From: Clostridium sp. AF15-31
GTDB lineage: Bacteria > Bacillota > Clostridia > Lachnospirales > Lachnospiraceae
Assembly: GCF_003461625.1 (NCBI RefSeq)
Contig: NZ_QTXL01000006.1
Coordinates: 62,001-126,000 of the forward strand
DNA length: 64,000 nucleotides
Reading direction: 5' to 3'
A model generated the notes under the pieces. The model had not been told where the DNA came from and did not search any database. It saw nothing but the letters and a program-made list of their open reading frames with translations. The number at the start of each line of letters is the position of its first letter. Positions within the stretch are counted from its first letter, which is position 1. Both the position numbers and the translations under genes were made by a program. Shown piece by piece: positions 45,642 through 54,500 of this stretch.

Positions 45642-45971
45642 ATGGCGGCAAAAGCAGAGAAAGACCCTAAGACGGGAAAATGGCTCATTCAGTATCGCTA
45701 TACGGATTGGCAGGGCAACAGAAAAAAATCAATGAAACGGGGCTTTAAGACCAAAAGAGAAGCGGAGGAATGGTTGCAGAATTTTCTTGCAACAAAACAG
45801 GCTGACTTCAATATGCTCTTTGAGGATTTTTTGAAAATTTATTATTCCGATATGGATACTCGCTTGCGAGAACATACCATGAGAACCAAGAAATATGTTT
45901 TTGAATTAAAAATTCTTCCGTATTTTGGGAAGATGAAAATGAATGAGATTATGGTGATGTTGCATCCATAG
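45642..45971 (+). pseudogene. Truncated tyrosine integrase (element 2)
   Basis: Only the N-terminal Arm DNA-binding domain (WLIQYRYTDWQGNRKKSMKRGF) and part of the core-binding domain remain, 109 residues against about 360. The frame then enters unrelated sequence (MVMLHP) and stops; the catalytic Arg/His/Tyr domain is absent. A deletion joining the integrase to other DNA near 45950 explains this. The truncated product might still bind arm sites. Confidence 0.82.
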
Positions 45972-46313
45972 AAACAACTGAAAGATATATTGAATTAAGT
46001 ATAAATAGGTATTTTTTGGGCAAGGGGATGATACTTGTAAATAAGTTAGTATATGATCTTGCAAGTGAGGTACTTATAAATAGCCGGATTACTATAAAAA
46101 AATATAATTGTTTTAAAAATGCAGTAAAGGTTGATTTTATGGCACTGGTTTTGACAATTATATTTTTATGTGTAGCGTAGTGTTAGGTGGATTGATTGCA
46201 AAATGCTTGCAAAAACTCTTCGAATGACAAAGAATATTTAGAATTTTAAGAATAATTATACAAAATATGTCAATCTATAATTCGACTAGATACAATATAT
46301 AGTTCTTAATATC
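45972..46313. other. Decayed right part of element 2
   Basis: No complete gene is supported. One open stretch (about 45953-46179, plus strand) translates to ...DVASIETTERYIELSIN... and ends with a hydrophobic helix (FMALVLTIIFLCVA). It looks like the C-terminal end of a lost small membrane protein fused across the deletion junction. Confidence 0.4.
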
Positions 46314-46324
46314 GAGTTTGAATA
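46314..46324 (+). other. Right attachment site of element 2
   Basis: ATC-GAGTTTGAATAG again encodes Ile-Glu-Phe-Glu-stop, identical to the guaA C-terminus. A further GAGTTTGAGATA at 46386-46397 may be a relic of another insertion or chance. Confidence 0.65.
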
Positions 46325-46332
46325 GCGGATTA

Positions 46333-46378
46333 AAATGCCGAAAACCTGTATTTATGCGGGTTCCCGGCATTTGTTTTA
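46333..46378 (+). terminator. Terminator, probably the original guaA terminator
   Basis: AAATGCCG...AACC pairs with GGTT...CGGCATTT around TGTATTTATGC and is followed by GTTTT. It lies right after the restored guaA end. Confidence 0.7.
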
Positions 46379-46438
46379 TCAAATAGAGTTTGAGATAGGC
46401 TTTATTCGTGGGGAAAATAATAATTTGGAGGTACAGTA

Positions 46439-46873
46439 ATGAATAACTTGGAAGTGAAATTTTATGATACAGTTAATGATGAACTATTGAAATTTGCGGT
46501 AATTATTTCACAGAGCAATGGCAAGTGGGTATTTTGCAAACACAAGGAAAGGGATACATATGAAGTGCCGGGAGGGCATAGAGAAGCAGGGGAGAACATT
46601 CTTGCAACCGCTAAAAGAGAGTTGCAGGAAGAAACAGGTGCACTTAGATTTGAGATAAAACCAATCTGTGTTTACTCAGTAACAGGTAAGAACAGAGTAA
46701 ATGATACTGGTGAGGAGACGTTTGGATTGCTTTGTTTTGTAGAGATAACAGATTTTACGAAAGAATTACATAGCGAAATGGAGAAGGTTGTCCTTATGGA
46801 TGAATTGCCGAAGAATTGGACATATCCTTCGATACAGCCGAAATTGATAGAAAAGTATTTGCAGAAGAAATGA
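46439..46873 (+). CDS. Nudix hydrolase
   Basis: This 144-residue protein has a complete Nudix box (PGGHREAGENILATAKRELQ, then EETGA), giving the metal-binding REx2EE. Substrates of such enzymes are nucleoside diphosphates linked to another group; the specific one here is unknown. It follows the integrated elements immediately and is a single gene with ribosome site TTGGAGG. The 250 bases after it hold only a short coding-like relic. Confidence 0.88.
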   Translation: MNNLEVKFYDTVNDELLKFAVIISQSNGKWVFCKHKERDTYEVPGGHREAGENILATAKRELQEETGALRFEIKPICVYSVTGKNRVNDTGEETFGLLCFVEITDFTKELHSEMEKVVLMDELPKNWTYPSIQPKLIEKYLQKK

Positions 46874-47130
46874 GCAAATGGTGGAGTGAAAAAGATTTTT
46901 TTTAGATTTTGAGGAGCAGATCATTACCTGCGATATGGATGCAGATTGTATAGTTTCTGAAAATGATGAAAAAGTATTTGCGATGGTATTTGTATCTTGT
47001 ATAATAATTTTACAATGATATTTTTAATTCAGCAGATAATTTTTACCGAAAAGTATGCTGCTCATTAAAAACAATGACAAATGGGTATTTTTATATCCGA
47101 ATCTACAAATGATAAACAGGAGGTTTTTTT

Positions 47131-47514
47131 ATGGATAAACACATAGAAAAAGCAATGCAGTTAAGAAATAATGAGAGGTGTCCGAACTGCGCGGAAACGA
47201 TAATGATGACCTATGCAGATGAGCTTGGTTTGTCGGAGAGCCAGATGAAGGCACTTGGTACAAATTTTGGCGGAGGAATGAAGTCAGGCAGTACATGTGG
47301 AGCTGTGACAGGAGCACTGATGGTACTCGGAGCATTGGGAATCTCAGATCCTCATATTGTAGGAGAGTTCCAGAGAAAGATGAAAGAGAATCATAATGGT
47401 ATGATTAATTGCTTTGATCTGTTAAGGGCAAATGCACAGGCGGGTGGTCAGAAGAAACCGCACTGTGACGGCATGATCAAAGAAGCCATTGAACTGATAG
47501 AAGAATATAGGTAA
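47131..47514 (+). CDS. C_GCAxxG_C_C family cysteine protein
   Basis: This 127-residue protein carries the family's spaced cysteines: RCPNCAETI, GSTCGAVTGALMVLG, NCFDLL and HCDGMI. Members are thought to be redox or metal-linked, but the role is unknown. Ribosome site AGGAGG, close spacing to the next gene (23 bases). Confidence 0.85.
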   Translation: MDKHIEKAMQLRNNERCPNCAETIMMTYADELGLSESQMKALGTNFGGGMKSGSTCGAVTGALMVLGALGISDPHIVGEFQRKMKENHNGMINCFDLLRANAQAGGQKKPHCDGMIKEAIELIEEYR

Positions 47515-47537
47515 TACCCTGGGAGGAGAAACGTTAT

Positions 47538-49250
47538 ATGAGAGGAAAAAGAGGACTTTTAACAGGCTTAGTTATTTTATTAGTATTCGGTATATTTGCA
47601 TTTCAGGGAGCCGATATAGAGACTTATGCAAAAGGTACAACTTCGAAATGGACGGTAACTACGAGTAAAAAAACTTATGCTTATACAGGAAAGAAAATTA
47701 AACCTAAAGTTACAGTAAAGTATAAGGGGAAGAAATTAAAACCGAAGAATTATAAGATTATATATCCTAAAAATCCGGTCAAACCGGGTAAATATAAAAT
47801 CAAAGTAACCTTAAAAGGCAAATATAAAGGTAAAAAAATAAAAGGAAGTAAGACGATAGAATATAGTGTAGCACTTCCTACTATAAAAGGTTTGAAAAGC
47901 ACATTTTACAGAAATGATACTTATGGTGATACGTTAGATTTCGATTGGAATATGAATAGTGCTACTATGAAAATGGATGGGTATGAGCTTGAGGTAAGAA
48001 ACAATGGAACCATAGGGGATAAGGTAACGAAAAAAAAGATAGAAACTTATTATGGCGGCTTCTATTTATATGTCAGTGAATATGGAATAACATATACATT
48101 CCGCATACGTACCTATAAAAAAATAGGCGGAAAAACATATTATTCCAAGTGGTCGAAGGTAACGAAAAAGGTACCGATACCTGATTATCATATGACGACT
48201 AAAACAGTAAACGGAATAGATCTTGCTTACAAAACGGATGAGTTTCCTTTTTTTAAATATACAGATTATGCGAATTATAATGATGAAGCAAACAAAACCT
48301 CAAAGGATTTTGCACAGTGCTATTTCCCGATTTTTATTAAACAGAAGTTGAAAAACGATGTTGTAATTCATACAGAGTATAATGGAAAATGTGGATTTAA
48401 CAGCTTTTCAAATACACAATATATCCCAGACAGAAAAAATGTCCAGGTAGCGACAAACATATCGGTGGTATATTATGATGAAATGCCAGTGGGAGACAAA
48501 ATGCAGCAGACGCTTTATAAGCAAGGATATATTGGGTATATACTTGTAAATGTAAGCTGTCTGCTGGATAAAAAGCAATCGGTAGATGTGTATTTTGGTG
48601 ATACGAAGGTTGTAACATTGGTGTCGAACGGATTTTCAAATTCTGTAGAATTTGACCGTAAAAAATATTGGGAATATGATCCGTTTTTAGAGCCTGTGTA
48701 TAACTATGATAGAGAGGTGCGTTTGAAAGGTATTTTAAAAGATGTTGCCCAATGCGCACCCGATATGACAGATTATGAAACATATACAGCACTTAATTAT
48801 TGGATCGGTAGTCATAGTTATTCAGAGTATACATGCTGGGGTGCGGCAACGGTAGCAAATGCCATGACAGAACTTGGTTATCCCTATATAATATTGTCCT
48901 GTTCATATGATGGGGAAAATGGTTTTTATAATGATTATAGCCGGTATTATTCTGCTGCAAGTAAAAAGCCGCATAATGTAAGTGGAGGACATGTGGTGAC
49001 ACTGATTTTTATGGGGCAGGGTAAGTTTGTAGAATGTGAGGTTCAGGGGTATGCATCGGACAGTTCAGAATTTAAGTTTGATCCTACAGGTTGGCATAAA
49101 CCAACTTATAGTACATTAACTTCTGCATCATGTAAGTTCGCTTTGAATGAATATAATACGATCGAAGAGTTAATGAAGGGTGATTATTATGTAGATATCA
49201 ATAAGTATGATCCATATGACTGGCATACATGGTCCACTCATTTAGAGTAA
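47538..49250 (+). CDS. Secreted Ig-like/fibronectin-like protein with C-terminal Cys-His (transglutaminase/papain-like) domain
   Basis: This 570-residue protein starts with a signal peptide, then a Lys/Tyr-rich Ig-like domain (about 35-110; AYTGKKIKPKVTVKYKGK). A fibronectin III-like domain (about 110-215; YELEVRNNG...FRIRTYKKIGGKTYYSKW) follows. The C-terminal domain has YTCWGAATVANAMTELGYPY and SGGHVVTLIFMGQGKFVECEV, a Cys...His...Glu order typical of transglutaminase/NlpC-like folds. It may be a surface peptidase or cross-linker. No sortase motif is seen at the C-terminus. Confidence 0.68.
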   Translation: MRGKRGLLTGLVILLVFGIFAFQGADIETYAKGTTSKWTVTTSKKTYAYTGKKIKPKVTVKYKGKKLKPKNYKIIYPKNPVKPGKYKIKVTLKGKYKGKKIKGSKTIEYSVALPTIKGLKSTFYRNDTYGDTLDFDWNMNSATMKMDGYELEVRNNGTIGDKVTKKKIETYYGGFYLYVSEYGITYTFRIRTYKKIGGKTYYSKWSKVTKKVPIPDYHMTTKTVNGIDLAYKTDEFPFFKYTDYANYNDEANKTSKDFAQCYFPIFIKQKLKNDVVIHTEYNGKCGFNSFSNTQYIPDRKNVQVATNISVVYYDEMPVGDKMQQTLYKQGYIGYILVNVSCLLDKKQSVDVYFGDTKVVTLVSNGFSNSVEFDRKKYWEYDPFLEPVYNYDREVRLKGILKDVAQCAPDMTDYETYTALNYWIGSHSYSEYTCWGAATVANAMTELGYPYIILSCSYDGENGFYNDYSRYYSAASKKPHNVSGGHVVTLIFMGQGKFVECEVQGYASDSSEFKFDPTGWHKPTYSTLTSASCKFALNEYNTIEELMKGDYYVDINKYDPYDWHTWSTHLE

Positions 49251-49330
49251 TAGTGCAAATAGATAAAAGTACTTGCATATTTATCTGCATTTATATATAA
49301 TAAAAAAACATCGAAAATAATTGAAAAGAC

Positions 49331-49382
49331 AAGGTATATATTAGGACGAGGCTAAAAGTCTGTCCAGATATATACCTTTTTT
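49331..49382 (+). terminator. Rho-independent terminator
   Basis: AAGGTATATATTAGGAC pairs with GTCCAGATATATACCTT around a 17-base loop and is followed by a T-run. Confidence 0.85.
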
Positions 49383-49408
49383 ATATTATTTTCAATGGAG
49401 GTGCTGAT

Positions 49409-49768
49409 ATGGCATACAAATTTACAGAAAAAAGAAACAACATTCAGGAACAGACCACATATGTGATCTACATGATCGTCAGCAGTTATTTTCACAAAAG
49501 CAGTTGTAATTCCCGAACATTGGAGACATCGTTGTATCTTCATTATCTGGAGATGCCGAAGAACCGGCAGGAAAATCTGGAGAAGCAGGTGATCCGAAGA
49601 TCGGAACAGGATCTTGGGGAGGTCATGTCTGTGCTTTCCCAGATGAATTGTGAGGTCGTATTCACCCACAGGGATGATCGATACTATCTCGATTTCGAGA
49701 CCGGGTTCGAGACGGTGTCTGTGGTGGTGAATCAGATGGGATACTACGTCATAGATGTGTCGATGTAA
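49409..49768 (+). CDS. Hypothetical protein
   Basis: This 119-residue protein is soluble by composition. It has conserved-looking stretches SSYFHKSSCNSRTLETSLYL and YYLDFETGFETVSVVVNQMG, but I recognise no family. A good ribosome site (AATGGAGG) precedes the ATG. It is flanked by terminators (49331-49382 and 49781-49830), so it is a single-gene unit. Confidence 0.65.
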   Translation: MAYKFTEKRNNIQEQTTYVIYMIVSSYFHKSSCNSRTLETSLYLHYLEMPKNRQENLEKQVIRRSEQDLGEVMSVLSQMNCEVVFTHRDDRYYLDFETGFETVSVVVNQMGYYVIDVSM

Positions 49769-49780
49769 GTGACACCGGAA

Positions 49781-49830
49781 AGGCAGTCGCCAGATGCCTG
49801 CAGAAATGCAGGGGTCTGGCGATTTACAGT
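49781..49830 (+). terminator. Hairpin after the hypothetical gene
   Basis: GTCGCCAGATGCCTGC pairs with GCAGGGGTCTGGCGAT with an internal loop; the downstream T-run is short (TTTAC). Confidence 0.55.
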
Positions 49831-49969
49831 ATTAAATAATATATAGTGGATGAAAAATTTTACAGATGTCCAATTATTTGGACATTGCAATTGCTATTAT
49901 GTTGCCATGAAGGCAAGGACGTTTATAAAAAATAGGATTTGCTATATGATCAGAAAGGAGACGGTAGGT

Positions 49970-50272
49970 ATGAAAAATATGTATTTTACAATTACAGGAT
50001 GTGAGCATTATCTAGGAAATGAGTTTATGGAGAAGGGGATGAAGGTGAAGCTAAAAAAGGAACCGGACAATGAGTTTGATTCAGAAGCGATTATGGTAAA
50101 AATCAAAGGCATTGGCAAATGTGGTTATGTTGCAAATAGTCCATTTACAGTTAAAGGTGAGTCTTTAAGTGCCGGTCGGTTGTATGACAGAATCGGTAAA
50201 ACGGCAAAGGGAAAGATTATCGCGGTTATTGATGGAGGTGCGATTTGCAAGGTTTTGGAGGCTGGGATATAA
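49970..50272 (+). CDS. HIRAN-like domain protein
   Basis: This 100-residue protein has the HIRAN pattern: FTITGCEHYLGNEFMEKGMKV, LKKEPDNEFDSEAIMVKI and GKCGYVANSP. HIRAN domains bind the end of single-stranded DNA in repair helicases; stand-alone versions occur in bacteria with unknown roles. I choose ATG 49970 (AAAGGAG, 9 bases) instead of an earlier in-frame ATG at 49850. Confidence 0.75.
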   Translation: MKNMYFTITGCEHYLGNEFMEKGMKVKLKKEPDNEFDSEAIMVKIKGIGKCGYVANSPFTVKGESLSAGRLYDRIGKTAKGKIIAVIDGGAICKVLEAGI

Positions 50273-50301
50273 TAATTAGTAAAAGAGAGAAATAAGAATA
50301 T

Positions 50302-50984
50302 ATGAAAAATAAAATTAATATTGTATTAGTTGTGTTATTAACTGTTATGACAAGTGTAACAATAATTTTAGCTTTATATGCATATGTACAGAAGAGCAAT
50401 ATAGATGATTTGAAGCAAGATCTGAACAATATCAAACGAAACAGACTGCAGTAAATAAAATAAATACAAAAAATAATGATGAGACAGAGCTACAAAGAGA
50501 AAATAACAAAATAAAAGAAGAGTATAGCAGCCTTAAGAAGAATTATATGGATTTGAAAGAGGATTATGAACAAGAATTAGTGAATCGTGACGAATGGCAT
50601 AAATTATACATTTCTTCACTTGATCCTTTGCAGGGACAACAAATGTATACATCTTATAGAACAGATGTTACTTTTGACATGCTGCAGAATAGTTCAGAGA
50701 TTCAGTATATGGAGAAGATTAAGCTTCGAGGAACATTTGGAGGGACTGTCACATTACAGGATAATACACCAGCATATTTAGTTTATATTGATGGTGATGA
50801 GAAACAGCCAATGGTTGTAAGTTATTTTGATTCAGCGGATACAAGTGTTGTTTTAGATACCATGTTTCCATTGCAGGATGAAGTGAAGTTTAATGGTTTC
50901 TTTTATGGAACAACAGAATATATACAAGATGGCGAATATCGTACGGCACTATATTGTGGTTTTACAGAATTTGACCAAAATTGA
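50302..50984 (+). pseudogene. Membrane-anchored coiled-coil protein, frameshifted
   Basis: A first frame (50302-50454) encodes a membrane helix (INIVLVVLLTVMTSVTIILA) and the beginning of a coiled coil (DLKQDLNNIK), then stops. The second frame (continuing from about 50420 to 50984) carries on the coiled coil (ETELQRENNKIKEEYSSLKK) and a globular domain (ISSLDPLQGQQMYTSYRTDV ... YCGFTEFDQN). No ribosome site supports separate translation of the second part. A single-base indel near 50418-50430 is the simplest reading; no slippery sequence is seen. Unknown family. Confidence 0.6.
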
Positions 50985-51103
50985 TTTTAAGTAAATAAAT
51001 ATTTCGTTTATCCATGGAATGAATACAAATGTACATTTAATTTTTAGGAATATTGTTGTGGAAATAAGGTATATTGCATGTATAAAACAGAGGCAATCAA
51101 TTT

Positions 51104-51433
51104 ATGAGCAAAAGAGAACCAATCAAAACTACAAAAGAAGCAATTATTTCATATTGGGCAAAGCATCAGGACGAATGCGGATTAAGTGTAGACTGGGCTG
51201 AAGCGGGTGAAAGATGTTGGAGATGCGGGTGTGAGCGTTCATTGGATCGATGCCACATTATACCGGATTCATTAGGTGGAAAAGATGAACCGGAGAATTT
51301 GGTGCTTTTGTGCAAGAGATGCCATGCAGATGGTCCGAACGTTGCAGATCAGGAGATTATGTGGGACTGGATAAGGGCCTATGGGGTTTCGTTTTATGAT
51401 ACATTTTGGGGATGTGAGGGAATGCGCGAATAA
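51104..51433 (+). CDS. HNH endonuclease
   Basis: This 109-residue protein has the HNH core RCWRCGCERSLDRCHIIPDS, then LGGKDEPENLVLLCKRCHADG. The zinc-binding CxxC pairs, the catalytic His (CHII), Asn (ENLVLLC) and final His (CHADG) are all present. Small HNH proteins of this type belong to homing or restriction-like nucleases; no partner gene is adjacent. Confidence 0.85.
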   Translation: MSKREPIKTTKEAIISYWAKHQDECGLSVDWAEAGERCWRCGCERSLDRCHIIPDSLGGKDEPENLVLLCKRCHADGPNVADQEIMWDWIRAYGVSFYDTFWGCEGMRE

Positions 51434-51724
51434 AAATTTATATATAAACATGGTTTTGCAAGTGCATTAAGATATATTCTGGATCATTCTGAAGGCGAGT
51501 TGAATGAGAAGGAGATACAAGAATATATAAGAAAAGAAATCAAGCACGTTACGGAGAAATCGAGTGTGCATTTTGGACAAAACTATTGGAATATAGCCAC
51601 TTATGCAGGAAATCTCAGAATGCTTATAAAGTCCTTAGCAGAACAGCAGGGTATTAATATTGAGAAAATGGATAAAGAACTGAAGGATGATAAAATAGTA
51701 TGGTGGATAGGAGATTCTTTTTAA
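51434..51724 (+). pseudogene. Remnant of a hypothetical gene
   Basis: An open frame beginning without ATG reads YKHGFASALRYILDHSEGEL, then NEKEIQEYIRKEIKHVTEKS and ends WWIGDSF. A TTG at 51500 could start a 74-residue product, but coding similarity in style continues upstream of it, so I treat it as the 3' part of a truncated gene. Family not recognised. Confidence 0.45.
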
Positions 51725-51772
51725 AGGGTAACGTTTCAAGGAGCCACTCTTTCAAGTTTTGTGTAAATATAC

Positions 51773-51803
51773 CCTTGTTCCCCACTCGTGAGGGAACAAG
51801 GTA
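51773..51803. terminator. Bidirectional terminator
   Basis: CCTTGTTCCC pairs with GGGAACAAGG around CACTCGTGA between convergent genes. Confidence 0.8.
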
Positions 51804-51812
51804 TGAAATCTA

Positions 51813-53045
51813 TCAGGAAATAGTATCAAAATATCCTATATAATTTACATTATATTTCCCATTTGGAAACAGATAGTGATATAGATCAACAAAATAATCA
51901 TCTGTCATACTGGCAATAAAATCAACTACGATGTCATTCGGATCACTATTCCAGTATTCATCTATGAAAGTATTTACATTAAAATAGCGGGAAGCCTTAT
52001 TGGCTGTTCGCAGATATTCAATATGGTGTTTGTACAGAATAGAGTTTTTATCATGGTTTTTTGCTTGTTTTAATAGTTCTGTATAAAGTTCATAAAACAT
52101 TGGTCTGACATTATTTGTGTACATAGTCTCAATTTTAGGATCACCATATATCCATTCATAGTTTTCTTTTTTGGCGAGGGAAAAAGCTTCATAGATTTCT
52201 TCGTCCATGCTGATGTATGATTTTCCATAACTTTTTTCTATAATACTGACAGTCATGTTATTAATAATTTCTGCATTTGTAGTGCCAATAGCTCCGGAGG
52301 AGAATGGAGGCTGTTCTGGAACAAGTCCAATCTTGGCTGCATCCTGCCGATCCTTTCCGATATATGCAATAATATCACTGATACGCATAATACACCCTTC
52401 TAAAGTTGATGGGATTTGTTTTTTATTTGCAGTGATGTCGGTATAGCAGCTTTCAACATTTCTATCAAATTCAGCAAAAGTATTCAGTTTTTTAGGGGTA
52501 TATTCCTGTTGTTCCATTTCACCATTATGACAAAGAATTCCGTCCAGGACCTGTAAGCTGACATTTCGGCAGACCAGTTTATCCAGAACCCGGACACTTT
52601 GGACATTATGATTAAATAAGCGGCTTGTATTTTCTGAATATAATTCATTCAGGAAACGTTCTCCTGCATGGCCGAAAGGGGTATGTCCGATATCATGACC
52701 AAGTGAAATCGCTTCGATAAGATCTAGATTAAGATTGAGACTTGCGCCGATTGTGCGTGCAATTCTTGAAACTAACTGTACATGAAGTGCACGGCGGGAG
52801 ACATCATCGTTTTTATAGCAGGATAGAACCTGCGTTTTATCTGAATATCGATTGTAATAATTATTATGTAGGATTTTTTCGACGTCCATTACAAAAGCAG
52901 GACGCCAGAGTTTTGGATTGTCATGATTCGCATATCGCCTGATGATCTGTGTATCTTTACATGCGTATGGATTTTCTGTATGTTTTATGCGGTCTTCTTT
53001 GATCCGTTTAGAAATTTCATTGGATAGTGAATGATATTGACTCAT
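51813..53045 (-). CDS. dGTPase-like HD phosphohydrolase
   Basis: This 410-residue protein is of the deoxyguanosinetriphosphate triphosphohydrolase-like family: NHDNPKLWRPAFVMDVEKIL (N-terminal), VQLVSRIARTIGASL, ISLGHDIGHTPFGHAGERFL (HD pair and HxxxGH), ILCHNGEMEQ and IMRISDIIAYIGKD. These supply the metal-binding H...HD...D. Members hydrolyse dNTPs to nucleoside and triphosphate. It begins with ATG after AAAGGGAGG. Confidence 0.88.
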   Translation of the reverse strand: MSQYHSLSNEISKRIKEDRIKHTENPYACKDTQIIRRYANHDNPKLWRPAFVMDVEKILHNNYYNRYSDKTQVLSCYKNDDVSRRALHVQLVSRIARTIGASLNLNLDLIEAISLGHDIGHTPFGHAGERFLNELYSENTSRLFNHNVQSVRVLDKLVCRNVSLQVLDGILCHNGEMEQQEYTPKKLNTFAEFDRNVESCYTDITANKKQIPSTLEGCIMRISDIIAYIGKDRQDAAKIGLVPEQPPFSSGAIGTTNAEIINNMTVSIIEKSYGKSYISMDEEIYEAFSLAKKENYEWIYGDPKIETMYTNNVRPMFYELYTELLKQAKNHDKNSILYKHHIEYLRTANKASRYFNVNTFIDEYWNSDPNDIVVDFIASMTDDYFVDLYHYLFPNGKYNVNYIGYFDTIS

Positions 53046-53126
53046 ATGTTACCCTCCCTTTAATAATATATGTATACAATATACCAGAAATTTGACAGAC
53101 AAAAAAGTATTTAATTTAATAATTTA

Positions 53127-54500
53127 TTACAGATTTTGATGGGTGGAAGCAAAATTCCCCTCCACCTTCTTCATATGTCTTACATACACGATAAACAGTG
53201 CGCATCCGGTAAATATCCATGAAGCCGCATATACATTCAGCAGCCAGTCAAATGTTGAACGCAGGCGGAAGACTGTTCCAAGCCAGATCAAGCGGAAAAC
53301 AACCGTTCCTAAGATGGTGAAGATTGCAGGTTCCACTGATTTTCCCATACCACGGAGAGCGGCACTTTCAACCTCGTAAGTAGTGGTTAGACCTTCCAAT
53401 GAGCAGACATGATACATACGGATCAAAGCATAGGCAGCGACTGCTGTACTTTTTGTGTAGATTCCGACGAAAAAGTCACTCCATACGATAAAGATAACTG
53501 CGAGAATCTCTGTGAAGACAATGCCAAACAGCATGTTTAACCAGAACACTTTCTTGCAGCGTTTGATGTTCCCTGCGCCATAGTTCTGGCTGGTGAAGGT
53601 GACCGTTGCCTGTGCAAATGCATTTGCAATGTCATAGGTAAAATATTCAAAATTAAGCGCAAGAGAAGAACCTGCAATCGCAAATTTGCCAAATGAATTA
53701 ATACCACTCTGGATAAAAACATTCGAGATCGAGAAAATGGTTCCCTGGATACCGGATGGAATACCGATTTGAAGGATCTTGCGCAGATACGGGCGTACAA
53801 TCTTCATCCGGTTGAACCGGAATGCAAATTCATCATCTCTGCGGTAAAGGTATACCATGACCATAACAGCACTGATAACATTAGAGATTACAGTGGAAAT
53901 GGCAACACCGGCAACACCCAGATGAAAGCAGATGACGAGGATCAGATTCAGGATGACATTTACGATACCGGAGATGATAAGATAGAACATTGGTCGTCTG
54001 GTATCACCGAAGCTTCGCAGAATGGCAGCTCCAAAATTATAAACGGTCATAAACGGAATGCTTAAGAAATAGATGCGGATATATAACAGTGCTTCGGCAA
54101 GAACACCGGACGGAGTACCGGATAATTCCAGAATGATCCGGGCAGAGGCAAAGCCGAGGATCATAAGCCCAAGTCCGAGGATTGTGCCAAATGTCAGGAT
54201 CGTATGTACCATATCGTTGATCTTGTCACGCTGTTTCTGACCGATCAGATTAGCGAGGACGGCATTTGGTCCCACAGCCAGACCGACGATCAGGTTGACA
54301 AAGATGCCGACCAGAGCCACACAGCTTCCGACTGCAGCGAGCGCATTATCTCCGGCAAATCTGCCGACAACAGCGACATCTGCGGAGTTGAATAATTGCT
54401 GTAAAATGCTGCTGAATGCAAGCGGCAGTGAAAAAAGGATCAGCTTGCCAACCAATCCCCCGTTTAACATATCCATTTCTTTTGACTGTATCGTTTTCAT
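53127..54500 (-). CDS. MATE-family multidrug/sodium efflux protein
   Basis: This 457-residue membrane protein has twelve hydrophobic segments and MATE features: LPLAFSSILQQLFNSADVAVVGRF near the N-terminus, VGLAVGPNAVLANLIGQK, and in the second half GIPSGIQGTIFSISNVFIQSGIN with ATVTFTSQNYGAGN. It likely exports cationic compounds in exchange for Na+ or H+. It is alone on the minus strand. Confidence 0.9.
   Translation of the reverse strand: MKTIQSKEMDMLNGGLVGKLILFSLPLAFSSILQQLFNSADVAVVGRFAGDNALAAVGSCVALVGIFVNLIVGLAVGPNAVLANLIGQKQRDKINDMVHTILTFGTILGLGLMILGFASARIILELSGTPSGVLAEALLYIRIYFLSIPFMTVYNFGAAILRSFGDTRRPMFYLIISGIVNVILNLILVICFHLGVAGVAISTVISNVISAVMVMVYLYRRDDEFAFRFNRMKIVRPYLRKILQIGIPSGIQGTIFSISNVFIQSGINSFGKFAIAGSSLALNFEYFTYDIANAFAQATVTFTSQNYGAGNIKRCKKVFWLNMLFGIVFTEILAVIFIVWSDFFVGIYTKSTAVAAYALIRMYHVCSLEGLTTTYEVESAALRGMGKSVEPAIFTILGTVVFRLIWLGTVFRLRSTFDWLLNVYAASWIFTGCALFIVYVRHMKKVEGNFASTHQNL

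Larger units (their letters stand above)
43048..46324. mobile_element. Integrative element 2 in tandem, probably defective
   Basis: It lies between GAGTTTGAGTAAAT (43048-43061) and GAGTTTGAATA (46314-46324) and repeats the front module of element 1: XRE repressor (minus strand) divergent from an excisionase-like gene and integrase. The integrase stops after 109 residues. Its cargo is a P-loop ATPase in operon with the XRE gene. A left-end arm repeat TGAGTGCAAATTGAGTACA (43119-43137) is visible, but no right-end partner is. It is therefore likely unable to move by itself. Confidence 0.75.
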
